From the NCBI RefSeq assembly GCF_044761665.1, contig NZ_JBIWCW010000002.1, positions 62,001 through 126,000 of the forward strand: a stretch of 64,000 bases of DNA. Reading direction: 5' to 3'. The position numbers and the translations under genes are program-made. Under the pieces are notes generated by a model. That model had not been told where the DNA came from. It saw only the letters and a list, made by a program, of their open reading frames with translations, and ran no database searches. Source of the DNA: Peribacillus sp044761665. GTDB taxonomy: Bacteria; Bacillota; Bacilli; Bacillales; DSM-1321. Shown one piece after another: positions 17,196 to 26,500 of the stretch (the stretch's first letter is position 1; the number at the start of each line of letters is the position of its first letter).

Positions 17196-18098
17196 TTGGA
17201 ACTAAGACAAATCGAATATTTCATTGAAGTGGCACAGCGAGAACATATGACAGAAGCGGCCGTGGCGTTGCATGTAGCCCAATCTGCAGTTAGTCGTCAA
17301 ATATATAACTTAGAAGAAGAACTAGGTGTCCAGTTATTTATCCGTGAAGGACGGAAAATTAAACTGACCCCTATAGGAAATACGTTTTTAATACATATGC
17401 AACAGGCATTCGACATGATTGAACGGGCGAAACGGGAGATGGCTGAGAGCATGGATCCGGAAAAGGGAACGATTCGGATCGGCTTTCCGAGTAGTCTGGC
17501 TTCCTATATATTGCCAAAGGTTATTTCCGACTTCAGGGAAGTATACCCGGAAGCTAAATTCACATTAAAGCAGGGCTCCTATCGCTACTTAATCGATTCT
17601 GTAATAAAAGGAAACATCAATATGGCCTTGATCGGGCCGTTACCACCGAATGAAAAGAAAATTCATGGAGAAACGTTATTTATTGAACAACTCGTTGCCC
17701 TTCTATCGGAAAATCATCCATTGGCGAAGAGGAAGTCCATCAAGTTAAATGAATTACAGGGAAACCCATTCATCGTCTACCCTAAGGGATATGTTCTGCG
17801 GGAACTGGTCATGAAGGCATGTAAGCTTAATGGCTTTGAGCCGGAAGTTGCCTTCGAAGGGAAAGACACCGATGCTATTAAAGGATTGGTGGCAGCCGGA
17901 CTTGGCGTCACGCTGATACCTGAAATTTCTTTGATTGATAGCCTGCCTCGCTTCACGGTCAGATTGCCTTTAGAGGAACCTTCCGTAACACGGGCAGTTG
18001 GTGTTATCATTCCTACTGAAAGAGAATTAATGCCAACGGAAAAGTTATTTTATAAATTTCTTAGAGAAACCTTTGCTACCCTTGAAGGTTTTCAATAG
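17196..18098 (+). CDS. LysR-family regulator, GltC-like
   Basis: 300 residues from a TTG start (the family opening MELRQIEYF begins exactly there, and AAGAAGGAAC is upstream). The winged helix-turn-helix spans about residues 1-60 (REHMTEAAVALHVAQSAVSR). The effector domain shows GFPSSLASYILPKVI, LLSENHPLA and KGLVAAGLGVTLIPE. From memory of B. subtilis GltC, similarity runs end to end (VAQSA-SRQI, GRxIKLTPIG, LRQGSYxxLI-like KQGSYRYLI). GltC activates glutamate synthase and senses 2-oxoglutarate/glutamate. Here the divergent neighbour is gdhA instead of gltAB. Orthology is likely, but rewired control is inference. Confidence 0.88.
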   Translation: MELRQIEYFIEVAQREHMTEAAVALHVAQSAVSRQIYNLEEELGVQLFIREGRKIKLTPIGNTFLIHMQQAFDMIERAKREMAESMDPEKGTIRIGFPSSLASYILPKVISDFREVYPEAKFTLKQGSYRYLIDSVIKGNINMALIGPLPPNEKKIHGETLFIEQLVALLSENHPLAKRKSIKLNELQGNPFIVYPKGYVLRELVMKACKLNGFEPEVAFEGKDTDAIKGLVAAGLGVTLIPEISLIDSLPRFTVRLPLEEPSVTRAVGVIIPTERELMPTEKLFYKFLRETFATLEGFQ

Positions 18099-18122
18099 TA
18101 GGAAAGGTAAGGACATAAACCC

Positions 18123-18163
18123 AAAAAAAGGAGAATCCATTATAAATTGGTTCTCTTTTTTTT
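18123..18163 (+). terminator. Terminator after the gltC-like gene
   Basis: AAGGAGAATCCA pairs with TGGTTCTCTTTT (one bulge) around a short AT-rich loop, and a run of eight T follows. Confidence 0.75.
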
Positions 18164-18549
18164 AGAAAAAAAGAAAAGTCTATTATAGTGAAATAACTAA
18201 GGAATCGGTGGAGGGAGGGAAAGGGGATATAGGTAGAGTAACCATAAATCTTGTGCCAAATAGGCATGAAGATAATAAATGGAAGGAAAATGGTAAGCGA
18301 TTAATGAAGAAACCGTTATTTTTTGTAAGCGTTTTTATTTTATTAGAATAAAAATCCTGTTTACATTGTCAGAATATTCGTGTTACTATACGAACAAGCT
18401 CAATTGATGAAGGAGAAAATCGATTTTCTAACCTCTATCTTACGATGGATAGTTTAGGGTATATTCTGCCTATCATATAGGCTTAACGTAGTCAGTTTTT
18501 TATTTGATATTTAATATTAGAATATTTAAAAAATAGGAGTGGAAATCAA
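18164..18549 (+). other. Long leader/promoter region of the PfoR-like gene
   Basis: No gene is visible. TTGTAAGCGTTTTTAT at 18323-18338 misses the CcpA cre consensus at one core base. A promoter follows at 18360-18389. The ~150-base leader then contains three local stems: AGAAAATCGATTTTCT, CTATC/GATAG, and GCCTA/TAGGC followed by TTAACGTAGTCAG and six T. I do not recognise a known riboswitch. Confidence 0.45.
18360..18389 (+). promoter_or_regulatory. Candidate sigma-A promoter of the PfoR-like gene
   Basis: TTTACA (18360-18365) and TACTAT (18384-18389) are separated by 18 bases. The only cre-like box in the interval lies 21 bases upstream of the -35. Confidence 0.45.
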
Positions 18550-19572
18550 GTGAACAGAAAAGTATACATCACAGAACGAATGTATAAGGCTTCAACAGGA
18601 ATAGCCAATGCTGTATTGGTAACGTTAGGGATCGGTTTATTGTTTGAATCAATAGGAGGGTATTTAGGGTGGGAAGTCTTCCTTGCGATCGGTGGGGCGA
18701 CTAAGGTCTTGCTGGCACCTGCCTTAGGAGCGGGAATAGCCTTTCAGCTTGGAGGTAACTCCCTAGTCATCTTTAGTGCCATGGCATCCAGTGCGGTAGG
18801 AGGGGCTGCCATTAACCGAACGGCAGAGGGGGCCTTCACGATTGCCACTGGTCAACCGATCAGTGCTGTTTTAGCTGCATTGATTGCAACCTATGTTGGT
18901 AAACGGTTGATAGGAAAAACCAAGTTGGACATCATGGCCATCCCTTTGGCTGCTGTGCTTGTCGGAGGGGTTGCCGGTTATGGGCTATCTCTTGTTACAA
19001 CACCATTATTGACTTGGTTAAGCGCTCAAATAACCGCAGCCGTTTCTGGTTCTCCTTTACTTGGTTCCATGGTCATTGCGTTAGTATTCAGCATTTTATT
19101 GATGACACCTGCTTCTTCCGCTGCTTTAGCGATTGCGCTTCAGTTAGATCCTGTCTCTAGTGCAGCAGCATTAATTGGTTGCACCGTTCAATTTGTTGGT
19201 TTTACTGTCATGTCTTATAAAGATAATGATATGGGCGGGTTTCTCGCCCAGATAGTCGTGACGCCAAAGGTTCAGTTCCCCAACTTAATAAAGAATCCAA
19301 TATACGTCATTCCGCCATTCGTGGCAGCGGTGGTCTGTGCCCCAATAGCTACGATGCTGTTCGAATTTCAAGTGCCTTATGAACTTGGGGGGATGGGTCT
19401 GAGCTCCTTAATTGCGCCGATTGCCGTCCTTACGGGTCAAGGATTGTATATGTTCCTTATTTATGTGGCAGTCGGTATGGTGCTGCCAGCCTTGATTACG
19501 ATCGTTTTACATCGGATCATGAAAATGATGGGGAAAGTACATGCCGGAGACCTTCATTTGAAAGTTTCATGA
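18550..19572 (+). CDS. PTS EIIC-like membrane protein (PfoR-like family)
   Basis: 340 residues, about nine to ten hydrophobic segments rich in Gly and Ala. GTG start with AGGAGTGG upstream. The conserved stretch GAGIAFQLGGNSLVIFSAMASSAVGGAA and the later NDMGGFLAQIVVTPKVQFPN fit the PTS_EIIC_2 family, which includes the Clostridium perfringens PfoR protein. No EIIA or EIIB gene is adjacent, so sugar phosphorylation cannot be assumed. It could be a transporter for a small solute or a regulator-associated membrane protein. Monocistronic, with its own promoter, long leader and terminator. Confidence 0.75.
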   Translation: MNRKVYITERMYKASTGIANAVLVTLGIGLLFESIGGYLGWEVFLAIGGATKVLLAPALGAGIAFQLGGNSLVIFSAMASSAVGGAAINRTAEGAFTIATGQPISAVLAALIATYVGKRLIGKTKLDIMAIPLAAVLVGGVAGYGLSLVTTPLLTWLSAQITAAVSGSPLLGSMVIALVFSILLMTPASSAALAIALQLDPVSSAAALIGCTVQFVGFTVMSYKDNDMGGFLAQIVVTPKVQFPNLIKNPIYVIPPFVAAVVCAPIATMLFEFQVPYELGGMGLSSLIAPIAVLTGQGLYMFLIYVAVGMVLPALITIVLHRIMKMMGKVHAGDLHLKVS

Positions 19573-19583
19573 TTCAATAGAAT

Positions 19584-19625
19584 GTAGAAACCAGTTTGGT
19601 CAAGGGACCAGGCTGGTTTCTATTT
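19584..19625 (+). terminator. Terminator after the PfoR-like gene
   Basis: TAGAAACCAG with CTGGTTTCTA as outer stem and TGGTC/GACCA as inner stem, then TTTAT. Confidence 0.75.
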
Positions 19626-19673
19626 ATGTAGAGATTAGGGTAAAATGGGGAGGAAGGCAATACCAAAGATAGG

Positions 19674-20882
19674 ATGATATATTTGATAAAAGAAATAGAT
19701 GTAAAAGTAAAAACTAAATTCGTAGGTAAAATCGCTAAAGGCTATCCTTTGATTGCCAAGGAGGCGATAGGCAACCTCAACGACCTTCAAGAAGAAGGCT
19801 GCTTGATGCGGTTGGTCGACGAAAACAACCGGTTTCTTGCCAAGGGGTATTATGGAAGGCAGAATAAAGGCTATGGATGGGTATTAACGCAAAAAGAGAA
19901 TGAAAACATTGACCAGGAGTTTTTCAATAAGATAATCCAGGCAGCTTATGACTACCGCAAGCCTTTCTTCAAGGATACGGAAACGACGGCTTTCCGCTTC
20001 TTCAACGGTGAAGGAGATGGAATTGGCGGGATAATCATCGATCATTACGAGGGCAACTATGTCATCAACTGGTATAGTAAGGGAATCTATTCGTATAAAG
20101 ATTATATTATCAAGGCCTTGCAGAATACAGTCACAGTCAAATCAATTTACCAGAAGAAGCGTTTCGATACGAAGGGACAATACGTGGAAGAAGATGACTT
20201 TGTCCTGGGCGTGCAACCAGAGTTCCCCCTTCTCGTCAAGGAGAATGGTGTTCAGTTTGCCGTTTATCTGAATGACGGGGCGATGGTTGGGGTTTTCCTT
20301 GACCAGCGAGATGTCAGAAGGACAATAAGGGATAAGTACGCAAAAGGGAAAACTGTCTTGAATATGTTTTCTTACACCGGCGCTTTTTCTGTATTTGCAG
20401 CTTTAGGCGGTGCCGTTAAAACGACCAGTGTGGACTTGGCAAACCGGAGCCTGCCTAAAACGGTTGAACAATTCAGCGTGAATGGAATCGATCCGGAATC
20501 GCAGAACATCGTCGTGATGGACGTATTTAATTATTTTAAGTATGCAGTGAAGAAAGCTTTGAAATTTGATATGGTCATCTTGGATCCACCGAGCTTTGCC
20601 AAGTCAAAGAAGTTCACTTTCAGTGCAGGTAAAGACTATACCAACTTATTGAAAGATGCCATTGCCATCACAGAGGACAATGGAGTGATCATTGCATCTA
20701 CGAACTGTAGCACCTTTGATATGAAAAAATTCAAGAACTTCATTGAGGTGGCATTCAGAGAAATGGGTGGGAAATATGAACTCTTGGAAGAGTTTACGTT
20801 GCCAGCCGATTTCAGAACCACTTCGGATTTTAAAGAAGGCAATTATTTAAAAGTAGTATTTATTAAGAAAATCAAAAGGTAA
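19674..20882 (+). CDS. Class I rRNA (cytosine/guanine) methyltransferase, RlmI-like
   Basis: About 402 residues. An N-terminal PUA-like domain (residues ~10-80) is followed by a RlmI/RlmK-type SAM methyltransferase: motif I VLNMFSYTGAFSVFAALGG, acidic TSVDLANRSLPK, DVFNYF, and catalytic motif IV MVILDPPSFA. The later Cys in IIASTNCSTFD fits C5-cytosine enzymes (m5C1962-type). The ATG at 19674 lacks a well-spaced ribosome site. TTG at 19683 is better spaced from AGGATG and is an alternative start. Likely a ribosome-modifying enzyme, with the exact nucleotide unproven. Confidence 0.85.
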   Translation: MIYLIKEIDVKVKTKFVGKIAKGYPLIAKEAIGNLNDLQEEGCLMRLVDENNRFLAKGYYGRQNKGYGWVLTQKENENIDQEFFNKIIQAAYDYRKPFFKDTETTAFRFFNGEGDGIGGIIIDHYEGNYVINWYSKGIYSYKDYIIKALQNTVTVKSIYQKKRFDTKGQYVEEDDFVLGVQPEFPLLVKENGVQFAVYLNDGAMVGVFLDQRDVRRTIRDKYAKGKTVLNMFSYTGAFSVFAALGGAVKTTSVDLANRSLPKTVEQFSVNGIDPESQNIVVMDVFNYFKYAVKKALKFDMVILDPPSFAKSKKFTFSAGKDYTNLLKDAIAITEDNGVIIASTNCSTFDMKKFKNFIEVAFREMGGKYELLEEFTLPADFRTTSDFKEGNYLKVVFIKKIKR

Positions 20883-20890
20883 AATCAAAG

Positions 20891-20933
20891 AAGGTATGCA
20901 ACAGTCCGAAAATCGGCTGTGCATGCCTTTTTT
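20891..20933 (+). terminator. Terminator after the methyltransferase gene
   Basis: AAGGTATGCAACAG and CTGTGCATGCCTT pair with one bulge and one wobble, with an inner CCGA/TCGG stem, then a T-run. Confidence 0.8.
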
Positions 20934-20955
20934 CTAGGTGGCGGACGGAAAGAAA

Positions 20956-21636
20956 TCAGTCGTATATAGTCGGCTCGTTATACTTCCTGCTTAACAATGA
21001 AGGGTAAGCATACGCTGGACGAATGCTTGAAGCGATGAAGAATTGAGCAGTGTAGTAGGTAAGCATGATCATGGGTCCAGCAAAGGTAATCTCCCCGACG
21101 AATTTATTCCAGGACAAAATGGAATCTGAAAGGACAAACAGTAGACCGCCGATTATGGCTGCTAGGTTGCCGGTCATGAATGCCGTCCAGCCCATGAGGG
21201 AAATTACCGTTATATAGCAAATGACAGGAATAATCAGGCTATGTTCTCCCTTTTCGGTTAAGGAAAGAACTATTTCGCGTCCAATCCAAGTGGAATAGGC
21301 GGCAATCGGTATAAGGGAAGACATGCGTAGCCATGAAAAGCTCCAATTGTTCAAGAAAGCGGCTATATAAAAAATATGTCCAATAAGGAAGGCACTTAGG
21401 CCAAAGATAAACCAAATCAATAAACCGTCGCCCAACATGCAAAAGAATAACCCAAAGAGAACAAGCTGTTGGTATCGAGTCATTCGTTCCACATTTTTCG
21501 TGTAGGCATATAAGAGGATCAATATCATCGGAATGATCTTGAAAAGAATCTTTATGGCTAACGGGTCTTCAGGTATGAAAAATATATAGAGTAAGCCCAT
21601 GATAAGAATTCCGGCTGGCAGCCAATTTTTCACCAT
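20956..21636 (-). CDS. YhhN/TMEM86-family membrane protein (lysoplasmalogenase-like)
   Basis: 226 residues with eight predicted transmembrane segments. Family marks: KIIPMILILLYA near the N terminus, CMLGDGLLIW (conserved Gly-Asp), FLIGHIFYIAAF, and the late GGLLFVLSDSILSWNKF with the conserved Asp-Ser. Animal members cleave the vinyl-ether bond of lysoplasmalogen. The bacterial role is unclear. ATG at 21636 follows GGAGGG. It stands alone between two oppositely arranged loci, and no shared operon is evident. Confidence 0.82.
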   Translation of the reverse strand: MVKNWLPAGILIMGLLYIFFIPEDPLAIKILFKIIPMILILLYAYTKNVERMTRYQQLVLFGLFFCMLGDGLLIWFIFGLSAFLIGHIFYIAAFLNNWSFSWLRMSSLIPIAAYSTWIGREIVLSLTEKGEHSLIIPVICYITVISLMGWTAFMTGNLAAIIGGLLFVLSDSILSWNKFVGEITFAGPMIMLTYYTAQFFIASSIRPAYAYPSLLSRKYNEPTIYD

Positions 21637-21732
21637 TCTATCCCTCCTCGCGTCTCCTTCTTTAATTCGATTTAAGCAAGGGGAAATCCTTTTCAGTTGG
21701 AAAATTGGTTGAAAGTTAACTAATCAAAAGCA

Positions 21733-21763
21733 TAAAAAAAGACCCCAAAGATCTTGGAGTCTA
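21733..21763 (-). terminator. Terminator of the DAACS symporter gene
   Basis: Read on the minus strand, AGACTCCAA pairs with TTTGGGGTCT, then seven T. Confidence 0.75.
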
Positions 21764-21776
21764 TTTCCCATTTAAG

Positions 21777-23045
21777 TTATATAGCAGAATCTTCCTTGAC
21801 AAAAGCCTGTTTTAACCAATTTTTCCCCTCGACTAGTCGTGTGACAAGCATAGCGCACACAGTATTCCCAGTAGAGTTCAATAACGTAGCTGGTGCATCG
21901 ATAATGGTGGAAATGACAGCGATGATCGGTAAGACTTCGATAGGGAAGCCGAAAACGCTTAGAATCAGCATTTCCCCAATCATTCCACCACCAGGAATGG
22001 CACCCATAACTGCGCCCACTAGAAAGGCGACGGCAAGTATACTTAGAATGCTAGAAATACTTGTCATGTCCTTGCCAAATAGGGAGAAGAGGAAAACGAT
22101 TTTCAAGACACCGCCAAATACGGAGCCATCTTTATGGGTGTTGGCTCCAAGCGGGATGACTGTTTCGGCAATATCCTTTGGCACGCCCATTTTTCTGACG
22201 TATTCCAGATTGACAGGAATGGAAGCCGCACTTGAACAGGTAGCAATAGCTGTGATGGAAGGCGTAAAAGCATTTTTCCAAAACAGTTTAATACCTTCTT
22301 TTCCGCCAGCAAGAAAGGCGTACAGAGTGAAGAACCCAAAATAATAAATCAAGGTTAAAATGAGATAAAGAACGAAGGTGCGTGCATACCCTTCCAAAAT
22401 TTGCGGTCCGAGTTGACCGATAATCGAAGCAAAGTAAGCGCCAAGACCAATCGGTGCATAATACATGACGATTTTAACGACTTTCATCATCACAGCCGTC
22501 CCAGCTGATAAAAACACAGTAATCGGTTTTGCTTTTTCACCGACTAATGCGGTGGAAAGTCCAATTAAAACGGAGAAGACTATTAACTGAAGCATATTGC
22601 TTCTTGAAAACAGTTCCGGGAAGTCGGATACCGTAACCGTTTGAACAAGTTGGCTAAGTAATGAAACCTCTTCAACGGCCTCTTGTGAATCACTATTTTG
22701 CATTAGTTCTTTAATCGCGGTCGTATCTGTGCCGTCCAGCGGATTGATGATCGTGGTCCCAATAAAGCCAATCACGGCAGCTAGAGCAGCTGTTGCAAGG
22801 AAAACAAAGACGATACTGCCCATGATTTTCCCAAGACGCTTCATTCCACTCATATTGGCAATGGCAGATGAGATGCTAAAAAATACCAATGGCACAATTA
22901 TGGTGAACATTAAATTTAAAAATAAGTCCCCTAGCGGCTGGATGATGGAGGTCTTTTCACCAAATACAATTCCAGCTATGCCGCCAATAATAATTGCCAT
23001 CAGCAATATTAAGGAGGATCGATAGTTTTTAAAGAAACTTTTCAT
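21777..23045 (-). CDS. Dicarboxylate/amino-acid:cation symporter (DAACS family)
   Basis: 422 residues of GltPh-like architecture: six scaffold helices, then hairpin HP1 with the serine-rich tip ATCSSAASIPVNLEY, TM7 with the NTHKDGS motif for cation and substrate coupling, HP2 MGAIPGGGMIGEM, and TM8 with STIIDAPATLLNSTGNT. It imports acidic or neutral amino acids, or C4-dicarboxylates, with Na+ or H+. The substrate cannot be read with confidence: TM8 here carries DAPATLLNSTGNT. Monocistronic, opposite in direction to the uxa locus. Confidence 0.9.
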   Translation of the reverse strand: MKSFFKNYRSSLILLMAIIIGGIAGIVFGEKTSIIQPLGDLFLNLMFTIIVPLVFFSISSAIANMSGMKRLGKIMGSIVFVFLATAALAAVIGFIGTTIINPLDGTDTTAIKELMQNSDSQEAVEEVSLLSQLVQTVTVSDFPELFSRSNMLQLIVFSVLIGLSTALVGEKAKPITVFLSAGTAVMMKVVKIVMYYAPIGLGAYFASIIGQLGPQILEGYARTFVLYLILTLIYYFGFFTLYAFLAGGKEGIKLFWKNAFTPSITAIATCSSAASIPVNLEYVRKMGVPKDIAETVIPLGANTHKDGSVFGGVLKIVFLFSLFGKDMTSISSILSILAVAFLVGAVMGAIPGGGMIGEMLILSVFGFPIEVLPIIAVISTIIDAPATLLNSTGNTVCAMLVTRLVEGKNWLKQAFVKEDSAI

Positions 23046-23296
23046 GAAATATTCCTTCCTTTCAGGATGTGGCTAAACAATAAATTACACGCTCAATTAT
23101 CAACTTTAGAGTGAAGTTTGACAATAATTAATTCAAGGAAGTTTCGTTAAAAGAATAATCAAAATAAAAAGAATACATAAAGAGAGTCCATATGTATGCG
23201 AGAAACCCACCGGATATTATATAACCATATTTAGTTTAAACTCTAAAAAGTATTGTAATTATAAAGAATAGTCTGTAAAATTAAATTTATCCAAAA
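23046..23296. other. Intergenic region between the symporter and uxaC
   Basis: Strongly AT-rich, no coding potential. A TTGACA near 23104 has no good -10 partner. The uxaC promoter probably lies closer to the operators downstream (TATAAAAT near 23324). Confidence 0.35.
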
Positions 23297-23312
23297 ATGT
23301 TAACGTTAACAT
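23297..23312 (+). promoter_or_regulatory. ExuR-type operator 1
   Basis: ATGTTAACGTTAACAT is a perfect 16-bp palindrome with the central CG typical of LacI-family operators. It lies upstream of uxaC, with a near-identical copy 79 bases downstream. The exuR gene is in the same locus. Confidence 0.8.
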
Positions 23313-23375
23313 AAAGTAATTCATATAAAATCTTATCAATTAAAGTAAATTATTTATTTGTTTATTTATTTAAAA

Positions 23376-23391
23376 ATGTTAACGCTAACAT
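23376..23391 (+). promoter_or_regulatory. ExuR-type operator 2
   Basis: ATGTTAACGCTAACAT differs from operator 1 at one base and ends 21 bases before the uxaC ATG. Its position in the leader suits roadblock repression or a DNA loop with operator 1. Confidence 0.8.
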
Positions 23392-23412
23392 AAAAAATAA
23401 AAGGAGTGTGGA

Positions 23413-24828
23413 ATGATGAAGGACTTTATGGGAGAAGACTTTTTGCTGACTAGTGATACAGCGGTCAAACTCTATGAAAACTACGCAAAAGAAATGCCGA
23501 TAATAGATTATCACTGTCACTTAAGTCCTCAGGAGATTTATGAAAATAAAACGTTTAAAAATATCACGGAAGCTTGGCTATATGGAGACCATTATAAATG
23601 GCGGGCCATGAGGGCGAATGGCATTTCAGAGGATTATGTGACGGGTGATGCCGATGACTACGACAAGTTTTTAGCATGGGCAAAAACAGTCCCGATGACC
23701 ATCGGAAACCCATTGTATAATTGGACGCATCTTGAGTTACAGCGCTTTTTCGATGTCCATGACCTTTTGAATGAAAAAAACGCACCAGCGATTTGGGACA
23801 AAGTGAATGCGCTCCTAAATGGTGAGGGTTTTGGCGCGCGGGATTTAATCATGAAATCCCACGTCCAGGTGGTTTGTACAACGGATGATCCAGTGGATTC
23901 GTTGGAGTATCACCAGTTATTACAGGAAGATCAGGACTTTCCTGTAAGCGTTTTACCAAGCTTCCGCCCAGATAAAGGATTGGAAATTAATCGTCCAGGT
24001 TATCTGGATTGGGTAGGGAAATTAGGGCAAGCGGCAAATCAGGAAATTGGTAGCTACGCAGGTTTTCTTGAAGCTATCGAATCTCGTGTGCGTTTTTTCC
24101 ATTCAATTGGTGGCCGGGTGTCGGACCATGCATTGGATGTCATCGTGTATGAGGAATCGACTGAGGAAGAAGTAGCTGAAATTTTCTCTAAACGACTGCA
24201 AGGTAACCAAGTTTCAGATGAGGAAGAGAAAAAATATAAAACGTATACCTTGAGTTTCCTTGGTCGAATCTATGCCGAGTTGGGTTGGACGATGCAATTC
24301 CATATCAATGCGCTTCGCAATAATAACTCTAGAATGTTCAATCGACTGGGTCCCGACACCGGTTATGATTCAATGAACGATGATGGGATTGCTAAACCGT
24401 TGGTTAAAATATTGGATGCAATGGATAAAGAGGATGCCCTTCCAAAAACGATTCTCTATTCGTTAAATCCAAATGATAATCATGTCATCGCTAGCATCAT
24501 TAATAGTTTCCAAGATGGAAAGACTCCTGGAAAAATCCAATTTGGGACAGCATGGTGGTTCAATGACAATAAAGACGGCATGTTGGAACAGATGAAAGCG
24601 CTCGCTAATGTGGGACTCTTTAGCAGATTTCTTGGCATGTTGACGGATTCGAGAAGCTTTCTCTCTTATACACGGCATGAGTATTTCAGAAGGCTTGTAT
24701 GTCAGTTAATCGGGGAATGGGTCGAAAACGGAGAAGTGCCAAACGACTTGGAATTATTGGGGAGTATCGTACAAGGGATTTCCTATAATAATGCGAAGGA
24801 TTATTTTGGATTCGAAATCAACGAATAA
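23413..24828 (+). CDS. uxaC: Glucuronate/galacturonate isomerase
   Basis: 471 residues, family length about 470. It isomerises D-glucuronate to D-fructuronate and D-galacturonate to D-tagaturonate. Amidohydrolase-fold features: the YHCHLSP metal motif near residue 35, DYDKFLAWAKTVP, VVCTTDDP, SVLPSFRPDK, and the C-terminal MLTDSRSFLSYTRHEYFRR. AAGGAG lies before two adjacent ATGs (23413 and 23416), either of which could be used. First gene of the uronate locus and directly behind two ExuR-type operators. Confidence 0.96.
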   Translation: MMKDFMGEDFLLTSDTAVKLYENYAKEMPIIDYHCHLSPQEIYENKTFKNITEAWLYGDHYKWRAMRANGISEDYVTGDADDYDKFLAWAKTVPMTIGNPLYNWTHLELQRFFDVHDLLNEKNAPAIWDKVNALLNGEGFGARDLIMKSHVQVVCTTDDPVDSLEYHQLLQEDQDFPVSVLPSFRPDKGLEINRPGYLDWVGKLGQAANQEIGSYAGFLEAIESRVRFFHSIGGRVSDHALDVIVYEESTEEEVAEIFSKRLQGNQVSDEEEKKYKTYTLSFLGRIYAELGWTMQFHINALRNNNSRMFNRLGPDTGYDSMNDDGIAKPLVKILDAMDKEDALPKTILYSLNPNDNHVIASIINSFQDGKTPGKIQFGTAWWFNDNKDGMLEQMKALANVGLFSRFLGMLTDSRSFLSYTRHEYFRRLVCQLIGEWVENGEVPNDLELLGSIVQGISYNNAKDYFGFEINE

Positions 24829-24834
24829 AAAAGA

Positions 24835-24873
24835 GCTCTCTATTCGTCCTTGACCAAAAGTAGAATGGAGAGC
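24835..24873 (+). terminator. Weak terminator/attenuating hairpin after uxaC
   Basis: GCTCTCTATTC pairs with GAATGGAGAGC (one mismatch) around a 17-base loop. No T-run follows, so partial read-through into the transporter gene is likely. Confidence 0.5.
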
Positions 24874-24950
24874 CCCTTAGGAAAAATTAATCGATATAAG
24901 TATAGCAAAATATCATGCCGGAACAAACTATAGATTGTTAGGAGGATCAT

Positions 24951-26333
24951 ATGAGTACAGTTCTTGCTCCAGAAGTCACGGTGAAGACGGAAGAAAAAAT
25001 TGAAAAACTGACTTTAAAAGAAAAAATTTCTTATGGGTTCGGTGACTTTGGAAACGGTTTCATGTTTGACTTAGGTCAGCTCTACTTGCTTAAATTCCTT
25101 ACGGACGTCGCTGGTATCCCGGCAGCGGCGGCAGGTACCATCTTTTTAGTAAGCAAGTTATTTGCAGCCATTATGGATCCCATTGTAGGTTCCTCCATCG
25201 ATTATCGTAAAAATATCGGGAAGCGGGGAAAGTTCAGGCCTTACTTACTCATTGGAAGTCTTGCGTTAGCCATATTTACCGTTCTTCTGTTTATTTCTCC
25301 TGAAGTATCAACGACAGGGAAACTCATATATGCATATGGTCTCTATATGATTTGGGGAATCGCATATTCCTTCACCAATATTCCTTATGGATCACTAGGG
25401 GCGGCCATGACACAGGATGCAGAAGATCGGACATCACTTGCTACTTACAGACAAATAGGCTCTTTGGGAGCGTTATTAATCACGAGTGTCATCGTAATGC
25501 CAATCATTGTAAAATTTGAAAATCCCAAAGTCGGATACCCGGTGGTAATGGGAATCATGTGTATTGTCGGGATTATTGGGTTCTATATTTGTTACCGCAA
25601 TACAAAGGAAAGAGTGGTAGTTAATGAAGCACCACAAGAGAAACTTTCCTTCATGTCCATCATTAGGACATTTGCAACAAATAAGCCCTTATTAACGCTT
25701 GTGCTCATGACAATATTCTCGATCTCGGCTTATAATATCAAATCGGCTTTACTGATTTATTTCGCACAATATAATTTAGGAAATGTAACATTAGTAGCGA
25801 ATATGAGTTTTGTCATCATCGGGTCTTCATTTTTAGGAGTTATCATGATGCCGAAACTTGTCAAAAAATTCGGTAAAAAACATACGGCTATGATTGGGTT
25901 CGGAATTTGTATTGCTGCTGACTTAATTAATTTCCTTATTCCGACTAACATCTATTCATTTACGATTCTATCTGCGATAGCTTTCATCGGTATCAGTATT
26001 CCAAACGGCATTACCTGGGCTCTGGTCTCGGATATCATTGATTATGGGGAATGGGTTTCTGGGGAACGGAAAGAAGCCACGACCTATTCTTTATTCAATT
26101 TTTCCAGAAAGCTTGCTCAATCCTTGGCTGGATTCCTGTCTGGCCTTGGGCTAAGTTTGATAGGGTATGTACCAAATGTTGCCCAAACAGCCGGAACCTT
26201 GCTTGGAATTAAGGGCTTGCTGACTCTATATCCCGCTGTAGCTTTAACGATTGCCATGCTTGTCATTGGTATCATGTATAAGTTAACAGATGATAAACAT
26301 GCAGAAATCATTCAAGAACTTAAAACAAGGTAA
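24951..26333 (+). CDS. Uronate:cation symporter, GPH family
   Basis: 460 residues, 12 transmembrane segments after a ~25-residue cytoplasmic leader. Glycoside-pentoside-hexuronide family features: SYGFGDFGNGFMFDLG, the loop MDPIVGSSIDYRKNIGKRGKFRPYLL, NIPYGSLGAAMTQDAEDRTSLA, and the late SDIIDYGEWVSGERKEATTYSL. Located between uxaC and exuR, it resembles YjmB of B. subtilis, so a galacturonate or glucuronate substrate is likely by context. AGGAGG before the ATG. Confidence 0.9.
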   Translation: MSTVLAPEVTVKTEEKIEKLTLKEKISYGFGDFGNGFMFDLGQLYLLKFLTDVAGIPAAAAGTIFLVSKLFAAIMDPIVGSSIDYRKNIGKRGKFRPYLLIGSLALAIFTVLLFISPEVSTTGKLIYAYGLYMIWGIAYSFTNIPYGSLGAAMTQDAEDRTSLATYRQIGSLGALLITSVIVMPIIVKFENPKVGYPVVMGIMCIVGIIGFYICYRNTKERVVVNEAPQEKLSFMSIIRTFATNKPLLTLVLMTIFSISAYNIKSALLIYFAQYNLGNVTLVANMSFVIIGSSFLGVIMMPKLVKKFGKKHTAMIGFGICIAADLINFLIPTNIYSFTILSAIAFIGISIPNGITWALVSDIIDYGEWVSGERKEATTYSLFNFSRKLAQSLAGFLSGLGLSLIGYVPNVAQTAGTLLGIKGLLTLYPAVALTIAMLVIGIMYKLTDDKHAEIIQELKTR

Positions 26334-26500
26334 TAGGGAAATGCATGAGAAGGGGTTATCTTGGTAATGAATATGACCAGGCTGATTTCTCCCTTCGATT
26401 ACATGTTTATCCATGGAAGGAGGATTTGCAGCCTGGCAATGCCTGATAAACATGGTATGCTACTAGGTAAGTATACTTTGTGATTTAAAGGATGATTGGA

